Assembly (NCBI GenBank): GCA_021788625.1
Contig: JAJYKL010000025.1
Span: 1 to 45,531 of the forward strand
Source: Chloroflexota bacterium
Lineage (GTDB): Bacteria > Chloroflexota > Anaerolineae > J036 > Brachytrichaceae
DNA: 45,531 nt
Direction of reading: 5' to 3'
In this document: one piece after another, positions 17,492-25,907 of the stretch
Layout: every line of letters starts with the position of its first letter
Numbering within the stretch: the first letter of the stretch is position 1
Made by a program: the position numbers and the translations under genes
The notes under the pieces: generated by a model
The model's database searches: none
Told to the model about the DNA's origin: nothing
The model's input: the letters and a program-made list of their open reading frames with translations, nothing else

Positions 17492-18376
17492 ATGAGCGAT
17501 TTGTTGATCCTATGGGCCTGGGAACATGATGCCGATTTCCTGGGCCTCTTGACGGCCTCCTGTGCCGCACGCGATATTGGCCTGCGCCTGGTAGGAGCCA
17601 GGGAACTCGCCAGCCTGCGAACCGAATTATTGAGTGGCACCCTGCAAAGCCGTGTGGTCATTGACCGCGCGTGGGATTGGGGCGGTGAATATGCTCAACA
17701 CTGTAACGCAGTGAAGCAGAAGCATCTGCTGCTGTTGAACGATTATGATCTGGTACGCCGGGCGTGGAGCAAACCAACCATGCATTATGAGTTCATTGCA
17801 CATGGATTATCCGCGCCCTATATGGTGCTACTACCTTCCTATGAATCCAGCCGCGAACTGCTGCCCGTGGACCTGAAGCCGTTGGGCAATCGGTTTTCGG
17901 TGAAGGGGGCCCACAGTGGCGGGAGCGGGGTGCTGATGCCCGCCTGTACATGGGAGGAGGTGCTGCGCAGGCGCAAAGACTGGCCAACTGACGAGACGGT
18001 ATTGCAGCCATGGGTGATCCCACAGATGCTGGGACAGCACCGGGCATGGTTCCGAGTGTTCTATGCCTGCGGGGCGTGCTTCCCATGTTGGGCCGATGAC
18101 CTGACGCACGATCAGGTGCCCGTAGCGCCGGAGGAGGAGAGCCGCTTCGGGTTGGAGGTGTTGCGTGGAATGGCTCAGCAGATTGCGGGACTATGCGGCT
18201 TGAATGCGTTTTCCACGGAGATCGCCCTGGACCAGCGTCACATCTGGCAGGTGGTCGACTACGTTAATGAACCATGCGATTACCGGTTAAAATCGAAAGC
18301 TCCCAATGGGGTGCCTGATGAGGTGGTGAAAGCCGTGGCGGAGCGGATCGCCAGCTGGGTGAAATGGTCGCTATAA
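17492..18376 (+). CDS. ATP-grasp-like protein of unknown substrate
   Basis: A 294-residue protein whose C-terminal two-thirds resemble an ATP-grasp fold. It has FSVKGAHSGGSGV as a glycine-rich loop (about residues 134-146), the charged DETVLQPWVIP strand, and VVDYVNEPCDYRLKS (about 256-270), where Asp, Asn and Glu would hold magnesium as in the family motif D-x-N. The N-terminal part (LLILWAWEHDADFLGLL) looks like a small nucleotide-fold preATP domain. ATP-grasp enzymes join a carboxylate to an amine or thiol, but the substrate cannot be told. It follows the M24 peptidase by 18 bases without a Shine-Dalgarno and is likely translated from the same message. Confidence 0.6.
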   Translation: MSDLLILWAWEHDADFLGLLTASCAARDIGLRLVGARELASLRTELLSGTLQSRVVIDRAWDWGGEYAQHCNAVKQKHLLLLNDYDLVRRAWSKPTMHYEFIAHGLSAPYMVLLPSYESSRELLPVDLKPLGNRFSVKGAHSGGSGVLMPACTWEEVLRRRKDWPTDETVLQPWVIPQMLGQHRAWFRVFYACGACFPCWADDLTHDQVPVAPEEESRFGLEVLRGMAQQIAGLCGLNAFSTEIALDQRHIWQVVDYVNEPCDYRLKSKAPNGVPDEVVKAVAERIASWVKWSL

Positions 18377-18428
18377 TAAAGTACTACAATTCTGGCACGA
18401 GCACAGTCGTCGGTCAAAATAGACCGAC
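18372..18428 (+). promoter_or_regulatory. Promoter and leader hairpin of the S1 protein gene
   Basis: A perfect -10 TATAAT lies at 18372-18377, overlapping the end of the ATP-grasp gene; the -35 is poor. The roughly 85-base leader contains a perfect hairpin, GTCGGTC (18409-18415) with GACCGAC (18422-18428). S1-type genes are often autoregulated through their leaders, so this hairpin is a candidate site. Confidence 0.5.
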
Positions 18429-18468
18429 ACCAAACATTATCGAAGGTGGTTTTTACAGGAGTCTCCCC

Positions 18469-19458
18469 GTGAGTAACGAAGTGATTGCTGCACCGCAGGT
18501 GGACAGCAGCCCCCAGGTGGAGGAAGCCGCTGCACCCACGTTTACCCTAGATACCCTGCGACCAAGAATGGGTTTTACGGGAAAGGTCTCCCGGATCGAG
18601 CTGGGAGGGGCCTTTGTCAATATCGGTCTCGACGTCGAAGGGTTCATCCATATCTCGCACATTATTAGCACGATTCAAAACCCCGTGACAAGGGTTTCGG
18701 ACGTGCTCAAGACCGGTGACGAGATTCAAGTCTATGTCAATTCAGTGAACCCTGCCCTGAAGCGCATCAACCTGACGATGGTCAAGCCTCCCAGGTACGA
18801 CTGGTCAGACCTGCAGATTGGGATGAAGATTCCCGAGGCGCGTGTGGTGGCACTCGAAAGCTTCGGCGCTTTTGTTGATATCGACGGTCCCAAGCATGGT
18901 CTGATCCCATTCAACCTGATGCCCAAAGGCCAGCGCCCGAAGGTGGGTGACGTGCTGGACGCCGTGTGGGTGATCGAGGCCAGCGAAGACAAACGCCGTA
19001 TCGGCTTGACGATGATCGAACCGCCCGCCTTGCCATGGGAAAGCATTCATCGTGGTGATGTATTCCGCGGCAAGGTGATGCGTATCGAGCGCAAGGGGGC
19101 CTTCGTCGATATAGGCGCTGAGCGTGAGGGATTATTGCGCTCCTCGGCTTTTGGTTCCGGCTTCGTGAACGTAGGCGATTTTGTAAACGTTGGCGAAGAG
19201 GTCTCGGTGCGCGTCGTGAAGGTCGATCCGCCTAAAAAGCAGATTGATGTGACCATGGAAGGCGTCGATCCCGAAGACTACATGCTTTCGTCAGGCCCAG
19301 AGGAAGAGCTCAGCCCCATGGCTGCCGCGTTACAGAAAGCCACACGCGGGCGCCACGGCAACTGGAGTGAGTCTGCTAAGGGAAGTAAGAAAAATCGCGA
19401 TCAGGACGAAATCCTGTCTCGAACGATGCAGCAATTGCAGAGCCGTCGCAACAAGTAA
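18469..19458 (+). CDS. Triple S1-domain RNA-binding protein (ribosomal S1-like)
   Basis: A 329-residue RNA-binding protein with three S1 (OB-fold) repeats at about residues 33-104, 115-182 and 194-263. Each contains the core G-x-F-V-(N/D)-I, here GGAFVNIG, FGAFVDID and KGAFVDIG. The acidic N-terminus and basic tail (NRDQDEILSRTMQQLQSRRNK) flank them. Such short S1 proteins act as ribosomal protein S1 analogues, helping mRNA bind the 30S subunit, or as translation-linked RNA chaperones. I chose GTG 18469 because AGGAG precedes it and the protein then begins with SNEV; the longer frame starting at 18364 overlaps the previous gene and promoter. It is followed by lysS. Confidence 0.85.
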   Translation: MSNEVIAAPQVDSSPQVEEAAAPTFTLDTLRPRMGFTGKVSRIELGGAFVNIGLDVEGFIHISHIISTIQNPVTRVSDVLKTGDEIQVYVNSVNPALKRINLTMVKPPRYDWSDLQIGMKIPEARVVALESFGAFVDIDGPKHGLIPFNLMPKGQRPKVGDVLDAVWVIEASEDKRRIGLTMIEPPALPWESIHRGDVFRGKVMRIERKGAFVDIGAEREGLLRSSAFGSGFVNVGDFVNVGEEVSVRVVKVDPPKKQIDVTMEGVDPEDYMLSSGPEEELSPMAAALQKATRGRHGNWSESAKGSKKNRDQDEILSRTMQQLQSRRNK

Positions 19459-19468
19459 CAGCGTATCG

Positions 19469-19594
19469 CGGGGCACCTAAAGGAGTGCGCCCCGGCAGGC
19501 CATCGAAAAGCGAGGCGAGTCATACGTTGGTCGCGCTTCGTTCCACGATTTACGGAGATATGGCGAGGTGGAGTGCGTGAGTGCTCCACCTCGC
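19469..19594 (+). promoter_or_regulatory. Two hairpins between the S1 gene and lysS
   Basis: The first is CGGGGC (19469-19474) with GCCCCG (19489-19494) plus two extra inner pairs. The second is a perfect 11-base stem, GCGAGGTGGAG (19563-19573) with 19584-19594, around a 10-base loop. Neither has a T-run, so they are either weak terminators of the S1 transcript or a regulatory structure upstream of lysS. I see no T-box signature. Confidence 0.5.
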
Positions 19595-19664
19595 ATCATG
19601 TACAGGGGAGCTGCGAACCCTCGGCAGGCTAAACTAATAGTGCAGCCACAGGGAGTCACTTGGG

Positions 19665-19670
19665 TACAAT
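19665..19670 (+). promoter_or_regulatory. -10 element of lysS
   Basis: TACAAT ends eight bases before the lysS ATG (19679), with no Shine-Dalgarno in between, implying a leaderless lysS message. The -35 is weak. Confidence 0.5.
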
Positions 19671-19678
19671 TTACGGCT

Positions 19679-21244
19679 ATGGACATCACTGAAGTTGAAC
19701 GCGACCGCCTCGCCAAATTGGAAGGGCTGAAGTCCGGTGGGATCGATCCTTACCCCCCCAGGCAACAATTCAGAGAGCTGCGCATCCTGGCGGCCGATGC
19801 GGTGCAAAAAGTGGCGGAGTGGCAAAAAGAACTGCTGGTACCAGGTGATGAAGAGCGGCAGAAAGCCCTGCACCAAGGCATCCCAGAAGTGGTTGCCATC
19901 ATGGGGCGCGTCATTGTCCGGCGGGTGATGGGTAAAGCCAGCTTCCTTCAGCTGGAGGATGTCAGCGGGCGCATGCAACTGTACGCCCGCATTGGCGAAG
20001 ACTCACTTGATACCTCCTCTTTCGAACGCTTCAAGGACCTGGACCTGGGCGACTTTATCGAGGCTCGCGGTAACCTGTTCATCACCCGGACCGGTGAACC
20101 GACCTTACGTGTGAACGCCTGGAACCTGTTGAGTAAGTCAATCAGCCCACTGCCCTTCCCCAAGGAGGAGAAGCTTACAGACGGAAGCGTGGTTCGTCAT
20201 AGCGCGCTTGCCGATCCGGAACTGCGATACCGCCAACGCTACGCCGACCTGGCCGTGAACCCAGAGGTGCGCCAGATCTTCGTCAAACGCGCAAAGATTG
20301 TGAAGAGCTTGCGCGAGTTCCTGGACACGCATGGCTTCCTCGAGGTGGAAACGCCAGTCCTTCAACCGATCTATGGAGGTGCCGCGGCACGGCCATTCAC
20401 AACCCATCACAATCAGCTTGACCAGGACCTGTATTTACGTATTTCATTCGAACTGTATCTCAAGCGTCTGCTGGTGGGCAACCTGGAGCGCGTCTACGAG
20501 ATTGGTCGGGATTTCCGCAACGAGGGTGTCAGCTTTAAGCACAACCCCGAGTTCACGCAGCTCGAGTTCTACATGGCCTATGCGGACTTCACCAGCATAA
20601 TGGATTTGACGGAGCAGATGATCCGGCATGCCGCGCGCCAGGTTCTACCCGATGGTGTTGCGCACTTTCGGGGGCATGTCGTGGACCTGACCCAGAAATG
20701 GCAGCGTATACCCCTGCGCGAAGCGATCCTGGAATTTACGGGGCTGGACTACACAGCCTATCCTGACGAAGAGACTTTGGAAGATGCTATTCGCAAGCGC
20801 GGGCTGAATGCGAACACGGTCAGGACGCGAGGCAAGCTCATCGACGGCCTGCTGGGCGACTATGTGGAGAAGAACCTGGTCCAACCTACCTTCCTCTATG
20901 ACTATCCGCGTGACATTTCACCCCTGGCCAAGAGTAAGTTCGGCGATCCGAGTACTGTGGAACGTTTCGAGGGTTTCGTCGGCGGAATTGAAATCTGCAA
21001 TGCCTTCAGCGAGCTGAACGATCCACTGGATCAGGAGCAGCGCTTTATTGAAGAGAGTATCGGCGCACGAATGGGGGATGAAGAGGCCAACCCGCTGGAC
21101 GAAGACTATCTGCGCGCCATGCGCTATGGCATGCCGCCCTGTGGCGGATTTGGCATGGGCATTGACCGTCTGGCCATGATTTTTACCAATAATGACTCCA
21201 TCCGCGAAGTGATCCTCTTCCCCCACCTGCGGAAGGATGAATGA
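19679..21244 (+). CDS. lysS: Lysine-tRNA ligase, class II
   Basis: Cytoplasmic lysyl-tRNA synthetase of 521 residues that charges tRNA-Lys. An anticodon-binding OB domain covers about residues 60-155 (VAIMGRVIVRRVMGKASFLQLED). Class II motif 2 is visible as GRDFRNEGVSFKHNPEFTQ and motif 3 as GGFGMGIDRLAMIF near the C-terminus; FLEVETPVLQPIYGGAAARPF is the motif 1 region. The ATG at 19679 gives the normal length and is preceded by a -10 at the leaderless distance; an upstream in-frame ATG at 19568 lies inside a hairpin and would add unconserved residues. It ends at a strong terminator facing rny. Confidence 0.96.
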   Translation: MDITEVERDRLAKLEGLKSGGIDPYPPRQQFRELRILAADAVQKVAEWQKELLVPGDEERQKALHQGIPEVVAIMGRVIVRRVMGKASFLQLEDVSGRMQLYARIGEDSLDTSSFERFKDLDLGDFIEARGNLFITRTGEPTLRVNAWNLLSKSISPLPFPKEEKLTDGSVVRHSALADPELRYRQRYADLAVNPEVRQIFVKRAKIVKSLREFLDTHGFLEVETPVLQPIYGGAAARPFTTHHNQLDQDLYLRISFELYLKRLLVGNLERVYEIGRDFRNEGVSFKHNPEFTQLEFYMAYADFTSIMDLTEQMIRHAARQVLPDGVAHFRGHVVDLTQKWQRIPLREAILEFTGLDYTAYPDEETLEDAIRKRGLNANTVRTRGKLIDGLLGDYVEKNLVQPTFLYDYPRDISPLAKSKFGDPSTVERFEGFVGGIEICNAFSELNDPLDQEQRFIEESIGARMGDEEANPLDEDYLRAMRYGMPPCGGFGMGIDRLAMIFTNNDSIREVILFPHLRKDE

Positions 21245-21262
21245 GTCTAGAGAGTGGAGATG

Positions 21263-21302
21263 AAGAGGTTGGGGATAATCATCTCCAACCTCTTTTCCTT
21301 TT
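21263..21302 (+). terminator. Intrinsic terminator of lysS
   Basis: AAGAGGTTGGGGAT (21263-21276) pairs with 21281-21294 (14 pairs, one G-T) around AATC, followed by a T-rich run. The stem could also slow transcription arriving from rny on the other strand, but that side has no T-run. Confidence 0.85.
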
Positions 21303-21305
21303 ACA

Positions 21306-22844
21306 CTATTTGGCGTACTCCACGGCGCGTATCTCGCGCACGACGGTCACCTTGATCTGACCAGGGTACTCCATGGATTCCTCGATGCGCTTGGCGATAT
21401 CGCGGCTGAGCTGAATGCATGCCAGGTCGTCAAGTTGTTCAGGCCGGACAATAATACGAACTTCTCGACCGGCCTGTACCGCATATGATTCTGCTACACC
21501 CGTGAAGGAGCGAGCGGTATCTTCCAGCTGGCGCACGCGTTTTACATAAGATTCCAGGGTCTCGCGACGCGCCCCAGGGCGTGAACCACTGATAGCATCG
21601 GCGATTTCCACAATCACTGCCTCGATCGTCTCCTGTGGAATGTCGTGATGGTGTGATTCGACGCAATGGATCACTTTCGGGTTAATGTTCTGGCGTTTGA
21701 GTAGCTCCACGCCCAGTTGTACGTGCGTGCCTTCGGACTCACGATCCAGCGCCTTGCCGATATCGTGAAGGAAGCCACCTGCCTTGCACACTTTCACATC
21801 GGCTTTCAGTTCCGAGGCGAGCAATCCAGCGATACGCGCTGTCTCCACGGCATGATAAAGCTGGTTCTGTCCATAACTTGTGCGGTATTTAAGGCGCCCC
21901 ATGGTCTTGATGATTTCGGTGGGCAGATTCGGCACACCCGCCTCGACTGTGGCGCGTTCGCCCTCATCCCACATAATACGGTCCACCTCGCGCCTGGCGT
22001 CTTCCAGAGTTTTTTCGATGCGCTGGGGGTGGATGCGGCCATCGCGTACTAATACCTCCAAACTGCGCCGCGCAATCTCGCGCCGAACGGGATCGAAGCA
22101 GGAGATCGTAACCGCGTCGGGAGTGTCGTCCACAATTACGTCAACGCCGGCAGCCTGTTCGAAGGCCTGAATGTTGCGTCCATTTCGCCCAATGATGCGT
22201 CCCTTGACGTCTTCGTTAGGCAATTCGACGGACGAGATGGTCTTTTCGGCTACGGTATCTGTGGCCACGCGCTGCATCGTCTCCAGTACGATGGCTCGTG
22301 CACGCTGATCTGCCGTTTCGCGGACCAGAGCTTCCGTCTCGCGAATAACACGTGCCATGTCGTTTCGTGTTTCGTCGCGCACGGCGTTGAGCAATTCATT
22401 GCGTGCCTCCTCGCGTGTCATGGCAGCAATGTGCTCCAGAGCGGTGACGCGCTCCTTCTGTAGCTTCTCCACGTCGGCCGCCTGCTTATCCAGTTGTTGC
22501 TGGCGCTGATTGGCGCGCTTCTCGCGCTGCTCCAGCCGGTCGCGCTGGGTGTCAAGTTCCTGTCGACGGCGCGTCAAACGATCCTCTTCGTGCAAGACCT
22601 CTGTACGTAGATCTTTGATCTCTCGCTCGGCTGTCTCACGCAGCTTGAAAATCTCATCTTTGTTTTGGACGAGGAGTTCACGCGCCTTGGCTTGAGCTTC
22701 AGTGAGCGTACGCTCGGCCTCCGCTCGCAGCACCGCGCCTTCGTCTTTCGCCTGCCTGCGGCCGATGCGGTAACCAACCACACCAACAATGACGGCGACG
22801 ATGATGCCGATGACACCCTCGATCAATCCGATTTGTACATTCAT
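21306..22844 (-). CDS. rny: Ribonuclease Y
   Basis: Membrane-bound endoribonuclease (512 residues) that starts mRNA decay. One N-terminal membrane helix (about residues 4-25) is followed by a long charged coiled coil (about 30-195). A KH domain (GRIIGRNGRNIQAFEQAAGV, about 209-270) and an HD domain with LHDIGKALDRE (His and Asp metal ligands, about 357-367) and ESHHHDI complete the protein. It lies 29 bases after recX on the same strand and is probably co-transcribed. Length and domain order match the family. Confidence 0.96.
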   Translation of the reverse strand: MNVQIGLIEGVIGIIVAVIVGVVGYRIGRRQAKDEGAVLRAEAERTLTEAQAKARELLVQNKDEIFKLRETAEREIKDLRTEVLHEEDRLTRRRQELDTQRDRLEQREKRANQRQQQLDKQAADVEKLQKERVTALEHIAAMTREEARNELLNAVRDETRNDMARVIRETEALVRETADQRARAIVLETMQRVATDTVAEKTISSVELPNEDVKGRIIGRNGRNIQAFEQAAGVDVIVDDTPDAVTISCFDPVRREIARRSLEVLVRDGRIHPQRIEKTLEDARREVDRIMWDEGERATVEAGVPNLPTEIIKTMGRLKYRTSYGQNQLYHAVETARIAGLLASELKADVKVCKAGGFLHDIGKALDRESEGTHVQLGVELLKRQNINPKVIHCVESHHHDIPQETIEAVIVEIADAISGSRPGARRETLESYVKRVRQLEDTARSFTGVAESYAVQAGREVRIIVRPEQLDDLACIQLSRDIAKRIEESMEYPGQIKVTVVREIRAVEYAK

Positions 22845-22873
22845 ATAGTGACTCTGTTACTACCCAATCAACT

Positions 22874-23539
22874 CTAGTTATCGACGCTGGCCACATCGTC
22901 ATCATCGAGAAGCTGAACACCCGACTCATCGCTCAGCCGGACCAGTGCGTCGCGGATCGTGTCGTAGTTGAAGCCGTGCCGCGCCAGATACCCGATCAGC
23001 CTGCGCCGCCGTTCTGAGGGCGGCTGTATGTCCGCCACGCGAGGCCAACGCTTTTGAGCCAGCTGGTAAGCCGCTTCCTCATCGCTCACGGACTGCAGAG
23101 AGGCCGTGATGGTTGCAGCGCTGATACCCTTCTGCCGTAACTCCCAGGCCATCATGCGCTTGCTGCGCGGGCTGGTCTCCTGCCGGCTTTCGACCCAGCT
23201 CCGGCTAAACGATGCATCATCCAGCAGTCCGGATTGCATCAAGCTGGCGACGACCTCTTCGATGGCCTGGTCATCCACGCCAGCGCGCCGTAAGCGGCGC
23301 CGCACCTCCTGAACGCTACGTGGCCGGTACGAGATCAGACCCAAGGCGCGCTGCTTCGCTTTCTCCAGCGTATCGGCCTCGTGCAACGCCTTGATCTCAT
23401 CGTCCGACAAATGTTGGCCGACACGCAACCACAGGGCATGGATCAGCGCCAACCCGAACGTAAACTGGCCATCCAGGTAGACGCTGATACGGTCTTTGGA
23501 CCGTTCCTGTACTTTTAATGCGGTGATCGTGCCTGCCAT
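22874..23539 (-). CDS. recX: Regulatory protein RecX
   Basis: A 221-residue member of the RecX family, which binds RecA filaments and restrains strand exchange. The N-terminal beta segment (ITALKVQERSKDRISVYLDGQFTFGL) and three helical modules, including ALGLISYRPRSVQEVRRRL, GLLDDASFSRSWVESR and WELRQKGIS, are typical. recA is not in the window. It is followed by rny. Upstream on its strand lies the 418-base spacer to the G1405-methyltransferase gene. Confidence 0.9.
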   Translation of the reverse strand: MAGTITALKVQERSKDRISVYLDGQFTFGLALIHALWLRVGQHLSDDEIKALHEADTLEKAKQRALGLISYRPRSVQEVRRRLRRAGVDDQAIEEVVASLMQSGLLDDASFSRSWVESRQETSPRSKRMMAWELRQKGISAATITASLQSVSDEEAAYQLAQKRWPRVADIQPPSERRRRLIGYLARHGFNYDTIRDALVRLSDESGVQLLDDDDVASVDN

Positions 23540-23957
23540 GACGAAAAATAAAACGCGGCCATGATCGAATTCATCGCCGAAGGACGAATCGTCACAGCCG
23601 TGCGGAGGTCGCCAACAGAAATGTCAATCCATTCCCATCATTGCACCGGCTTGTTCGCCGTGTACATCACTCTGATGGGGCAGGCACCTGGGGTGCCTCA
23701 CCGCCCGTCCACATGGGTATCCTATCGCGGTGCTGAACAGCGTCTGCCGGTTTATTTCAGTGCAGCACGTTACCACGCTTTTACAACGGTTAACGCCTCA
23801 TGCCCTAAATACCATATTCCTGTTTATGGTACGTAACTTCCCGGCTAACCAACCTTAACATCTGTCTGTGCAAAATGTCCGAGCTCAGCTCGGCCATCCA
23901 TATCCTCGTGACGTCGTAACGACACGCCCCTAATAACGATATTTATTATCTAGACAA
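23540..23957. other. Spacer between the recX and methyltransferase operons
   Basis: No gene is convincing here; a 91-codon plus-strand frame (23561-23836) has no motif or Shine-Dalgarno. A 15-base palindrome, CCGAGCT-C-AGCTCGG, lies at 23879-23893, and an AT-only inverted repeat near 23932-23949. The first could bind a dimeric regulator; neither is clearly tied to a promoter. Confidence 0.45.
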
Positions 23958-24785
23958 TTATAAAGGATTTTTTATACATTTTGTAGTATCTGTCGTGATT
24001 AAATAAGCCAGTTCAGTCGCGAATTGAAAACGTCGTATCTCCCACGTCTTGTCTGCCGTCAGAGTGCGAAAATGCTCATCATAGTTAGTCAGCATGCCTT
24101 TGGATCGCCCGCCCAGGCTGCGTACCGGAAAAGATGCCAGTATGTAATCGGCCTGCACCTGTTCGAGCAGGTGTATACCGGCCGCTTTATCCATTTGCTC
24201 CAGACAGGGTAAGGCTTTAAGCATTATGGCCAGATCGACTCGCGGAAGGTGAGGCAGCTCGGGCAGCACACTATGTGATATCACGCGTGGAATCATGTCA
24301 CACAATATTATTGTTTGCTCCAGAAATGTCATCAGGTCTTCATAGATATCGAGAGCGATATATGTTGACTGCGGAGACAGGGGCATCCAGGGAATAGCCA
24401 GAGGGTTAAGACCACAGGCCAGGTCCAATACAGAATGGATGGGGGGTAGATGATTGAAAATCTCTGTGTAGAAACGATCGAGTATGGGTAGCCGCTCACG
24501 CGTCGAAGCATGCAGACTCATGACACGACGACTAGCAGCACGCAGGGCATCCAATCCTTCGGCGCGAGCGAGCCGCATATCTTGCAGCCAGGTGGAATAA
24601 TGCGGCGGCCGGTCGAAATACGCACCGGCGACCTGGTGCAGTTTGCTCCGCGTGGCCTTCACAGCCTCGCGATAAGTGCGCTTACTCAACTCCTGCTCGC
24701 CCAGAATCCGGACCAGGTCTTCGCTCACATGACGATACTTCGTACTCGACCTCACCTCCGCGACCAGCTCGTCCAGGTGTTTCAC
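23958..24785 (-). CDS. 16S rRNA (guanine-1405-N7)-methyltransferase homologue (FmrO/Arm family)
   Basis: Predicted SAM-dependent methyltransferase of 275 residues resembling the aminoglycoside-resistance Arm/Rmt/FmrO family, which makes m7G1405 in helix 44 of 16S rRNA. Family landmarks in order are KYRHVSEDLV (16-25), SKLHQVAGAYF (47-57), LHASTRERL..LDRFYTEIF (91-110), the SAM motif LDLACGLNPLAIPW (120-133), the acidic ALDIYED (144-150), MLKALPCLEQMD (188-199) and ASFPVRSLGGRSKGM (217-231). It starts at a GTG six bases after the tgt stop and is the last gene of rsmI-tgt. Whether it modifies G1405 in its host, and whether it confers drug resistance or is a native modification, is not known from sequence. 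Neighbouring genes give no sign of an aminoglycoside biosynthesis cluster. Confidence 0.85.
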   Translation of the reverse strand: MKHLDELVAEVRSSTKYRHVSEDLVRILGEQELSKRTYREAVKATRSKLHQVAGAYFDRPPHYSTWLQDMRLARAEGLDALRAASRRVMSLHASTRERLPILDRFYTEIFNHLPPIHSVLDLACGLNPLAIPWMPLSPQSTYIALDIYEDLMTFLEQTIILCDMIPRVISHSVLPELPHLPRVDLAIMLKALPCLEQMDKAAGIHLLEQVQADYILASFPVRSLGGRSKGMLTNYDEHFRTLTADKTWEIRRFQFATELAYLITTDTTKCIKNPL

Positions 24786-24791
24786 GGCTAA

Positions 24792-25907
24792 TCAGTCCCC
24801 GCTCAGCTTCGCCATGAGCTGCATCATGAAGCGCAGGTTATGTAGGGTGGCAAGTCGAAAGTACAGGCTGTCGTTGACTTTGTAAAGGTGGTGCAGATAA
24901 CCGAGCGAGTAGTGCGAGCAGGTGAGACAATCACACCACGGGCTAATCGGCCGGTTTTCCTTGATATGCCTGTCGTCGGCGACGTATACGTAGTCGAACC
25001 AGTCGTCTGCCAGAAGACTTGAAGTGGATGGATCCTGGGCAAACGTGTACAACCGGCCATGCCGCGCATCGCGAGTGGGCATGGCGCTGTCATACAGTTC
25101 ATAACCCATCCGGGCGCACGCCACAATGCTGGGAGGGTGGCCAATGCCCAACGCGTGCATGGGGTATTGACGGGGGATGAGCTGGCGGGTGTAGTTCACG
25201 ATGTCGACAAGCAGCTTGCCCTGAGCATCGATGGGCCAACCGCCGTATCCATAACCATCGAAGCCGATTTCCAAAAGCGCCTCTGCGCACCGCCGGCGCA
25301 GTTCCTTGTCGGCGCCGCCCTGCACCACAGCAAATAGCAACGGCCGCTGATCGTTGGTCAGTTCCTTGTCAGCGATGATACGCTGATATTCGTCCTTGCA
25401 GCGACGAGCCCAAGCGACGGTACGCCGAACTGACTCCTGCTGCACTTCCGACGGGTCGTCGGCGTTCGTACAGTCGTCCAGGCAGATGACTACGTCTGTT
25501 TCGTAAGCGATTTGTAGCTGGACCGTTTTCTCGGGAGTGAGTTGCAGCTTCCTGGTCGTGCCTTCAGGGCGGAAGACGATGCCCTGGTTCGTCAGGCTAC
25601 CGTTCCGCGGGTTCTGATGGATGAGCGAGTAAGCCTGGAAGCCTCCCGAATCGGTGATGATGGGGTGCGACCATCCGCTCATGCGATGCAGCCCGCCCAG
25701 TGCCTGGACGGTACTTGAGCCGGGGCGCTGCATCAGGTGGAAGGTGTTCATTACAACAGCGTGCGTGCCGACCGCTTCCAGGTCGGTGGCGTCCAAGGCG
25801 CGTACAACGCCATGCGTGGCGTCGGGCAGGAAGGCTGGCAGGGACAACTCCCCGTGCGGCAGGTGCAGCAACTGCTTGACCGGTACGTCTTCAACCATGG
25901 CCTTCAT
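24792..25907 (-). CDS. tgt: tRNA-guanine transglycosylase-like enzyme, divergent substrate loop
   Basis: A 371-residue Tgt-family enzyme, which swaps guanine for a 7-deazaguanine base (preQ1 in bacteria) at tRNA position 34. Core residues are present: Asp86 in TDSGGFQ, Asp145 in LDDCTN, Gln196 in VVQGG, catalytic Asp273 in LYDSAMPTR, and the zinc site Cys325, Cys327, Cys330 and His356 with normal spacing. However, the base-binding loop that usually reads GGLxVGE is GGWPIDA (222-228), and the N-terminal block is [12 protein letters not shown] rather than the usual VGTQGTVK form. So the family is clear but the base it uses is not. The ATG at 25907 follows GAGGTGA and overlaps the end of rsmI by 17 bases. 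Confidence 0.85.
   Translation of the reverse strand: MKAMVEDVPVKQLLHLPHGELSLPAFLPDATHGVVRALDATDLEAVGTHAVVMNTFHLMQRPGSSTVQALGGLHRMSGWSHPIITDSGGFQAYSLIHQNPRNGSLTNQGIVFRPEGTTRKLQLTPEKTVQLQIAYETDVVICLDDCTNADDPSEVQQESVRRTVAWARRCKDEYQRIIADKELTNDQRPLLFAVVQGGADKELRRRCAEALLEIGFDGYGYGGWPIDAQGKLLVDIVNYTRQLIPRQYPMHALGIGHPPSIVACARMGYELYDSAMPTRDARHGRLYTFAQDPSTSSLLADDWFDYVYVADDRHIKENRPISPWCDCLTCSHYSLGYLHHLYKVNDSLYFRLATLHNLRFMMQLMAKLSGD

Noticed and set aside
19469-19670. T-box riboswitch upstream of lysS
   Set aside because: The stems do not show the T-box consensus (AGGGTGG and a specifier loop), and a -10 element lies downstream of them, close to the start.
23561-23836. A 91-codon plus-strand frame upstream of recX
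   Set aside because: It has no Shine-Dalgarno, no recognisable motif and unusual composition; it sits in a spacer and overlaps the divergent recX promoter region.
23879-23893. Palindrome CCGAGCT-C-AGCTCGG as a regulator operator
   Set aside because: It is clean but lies downstream of the methyltransferase stop and far from any identified promoter, so no role can be assigned.
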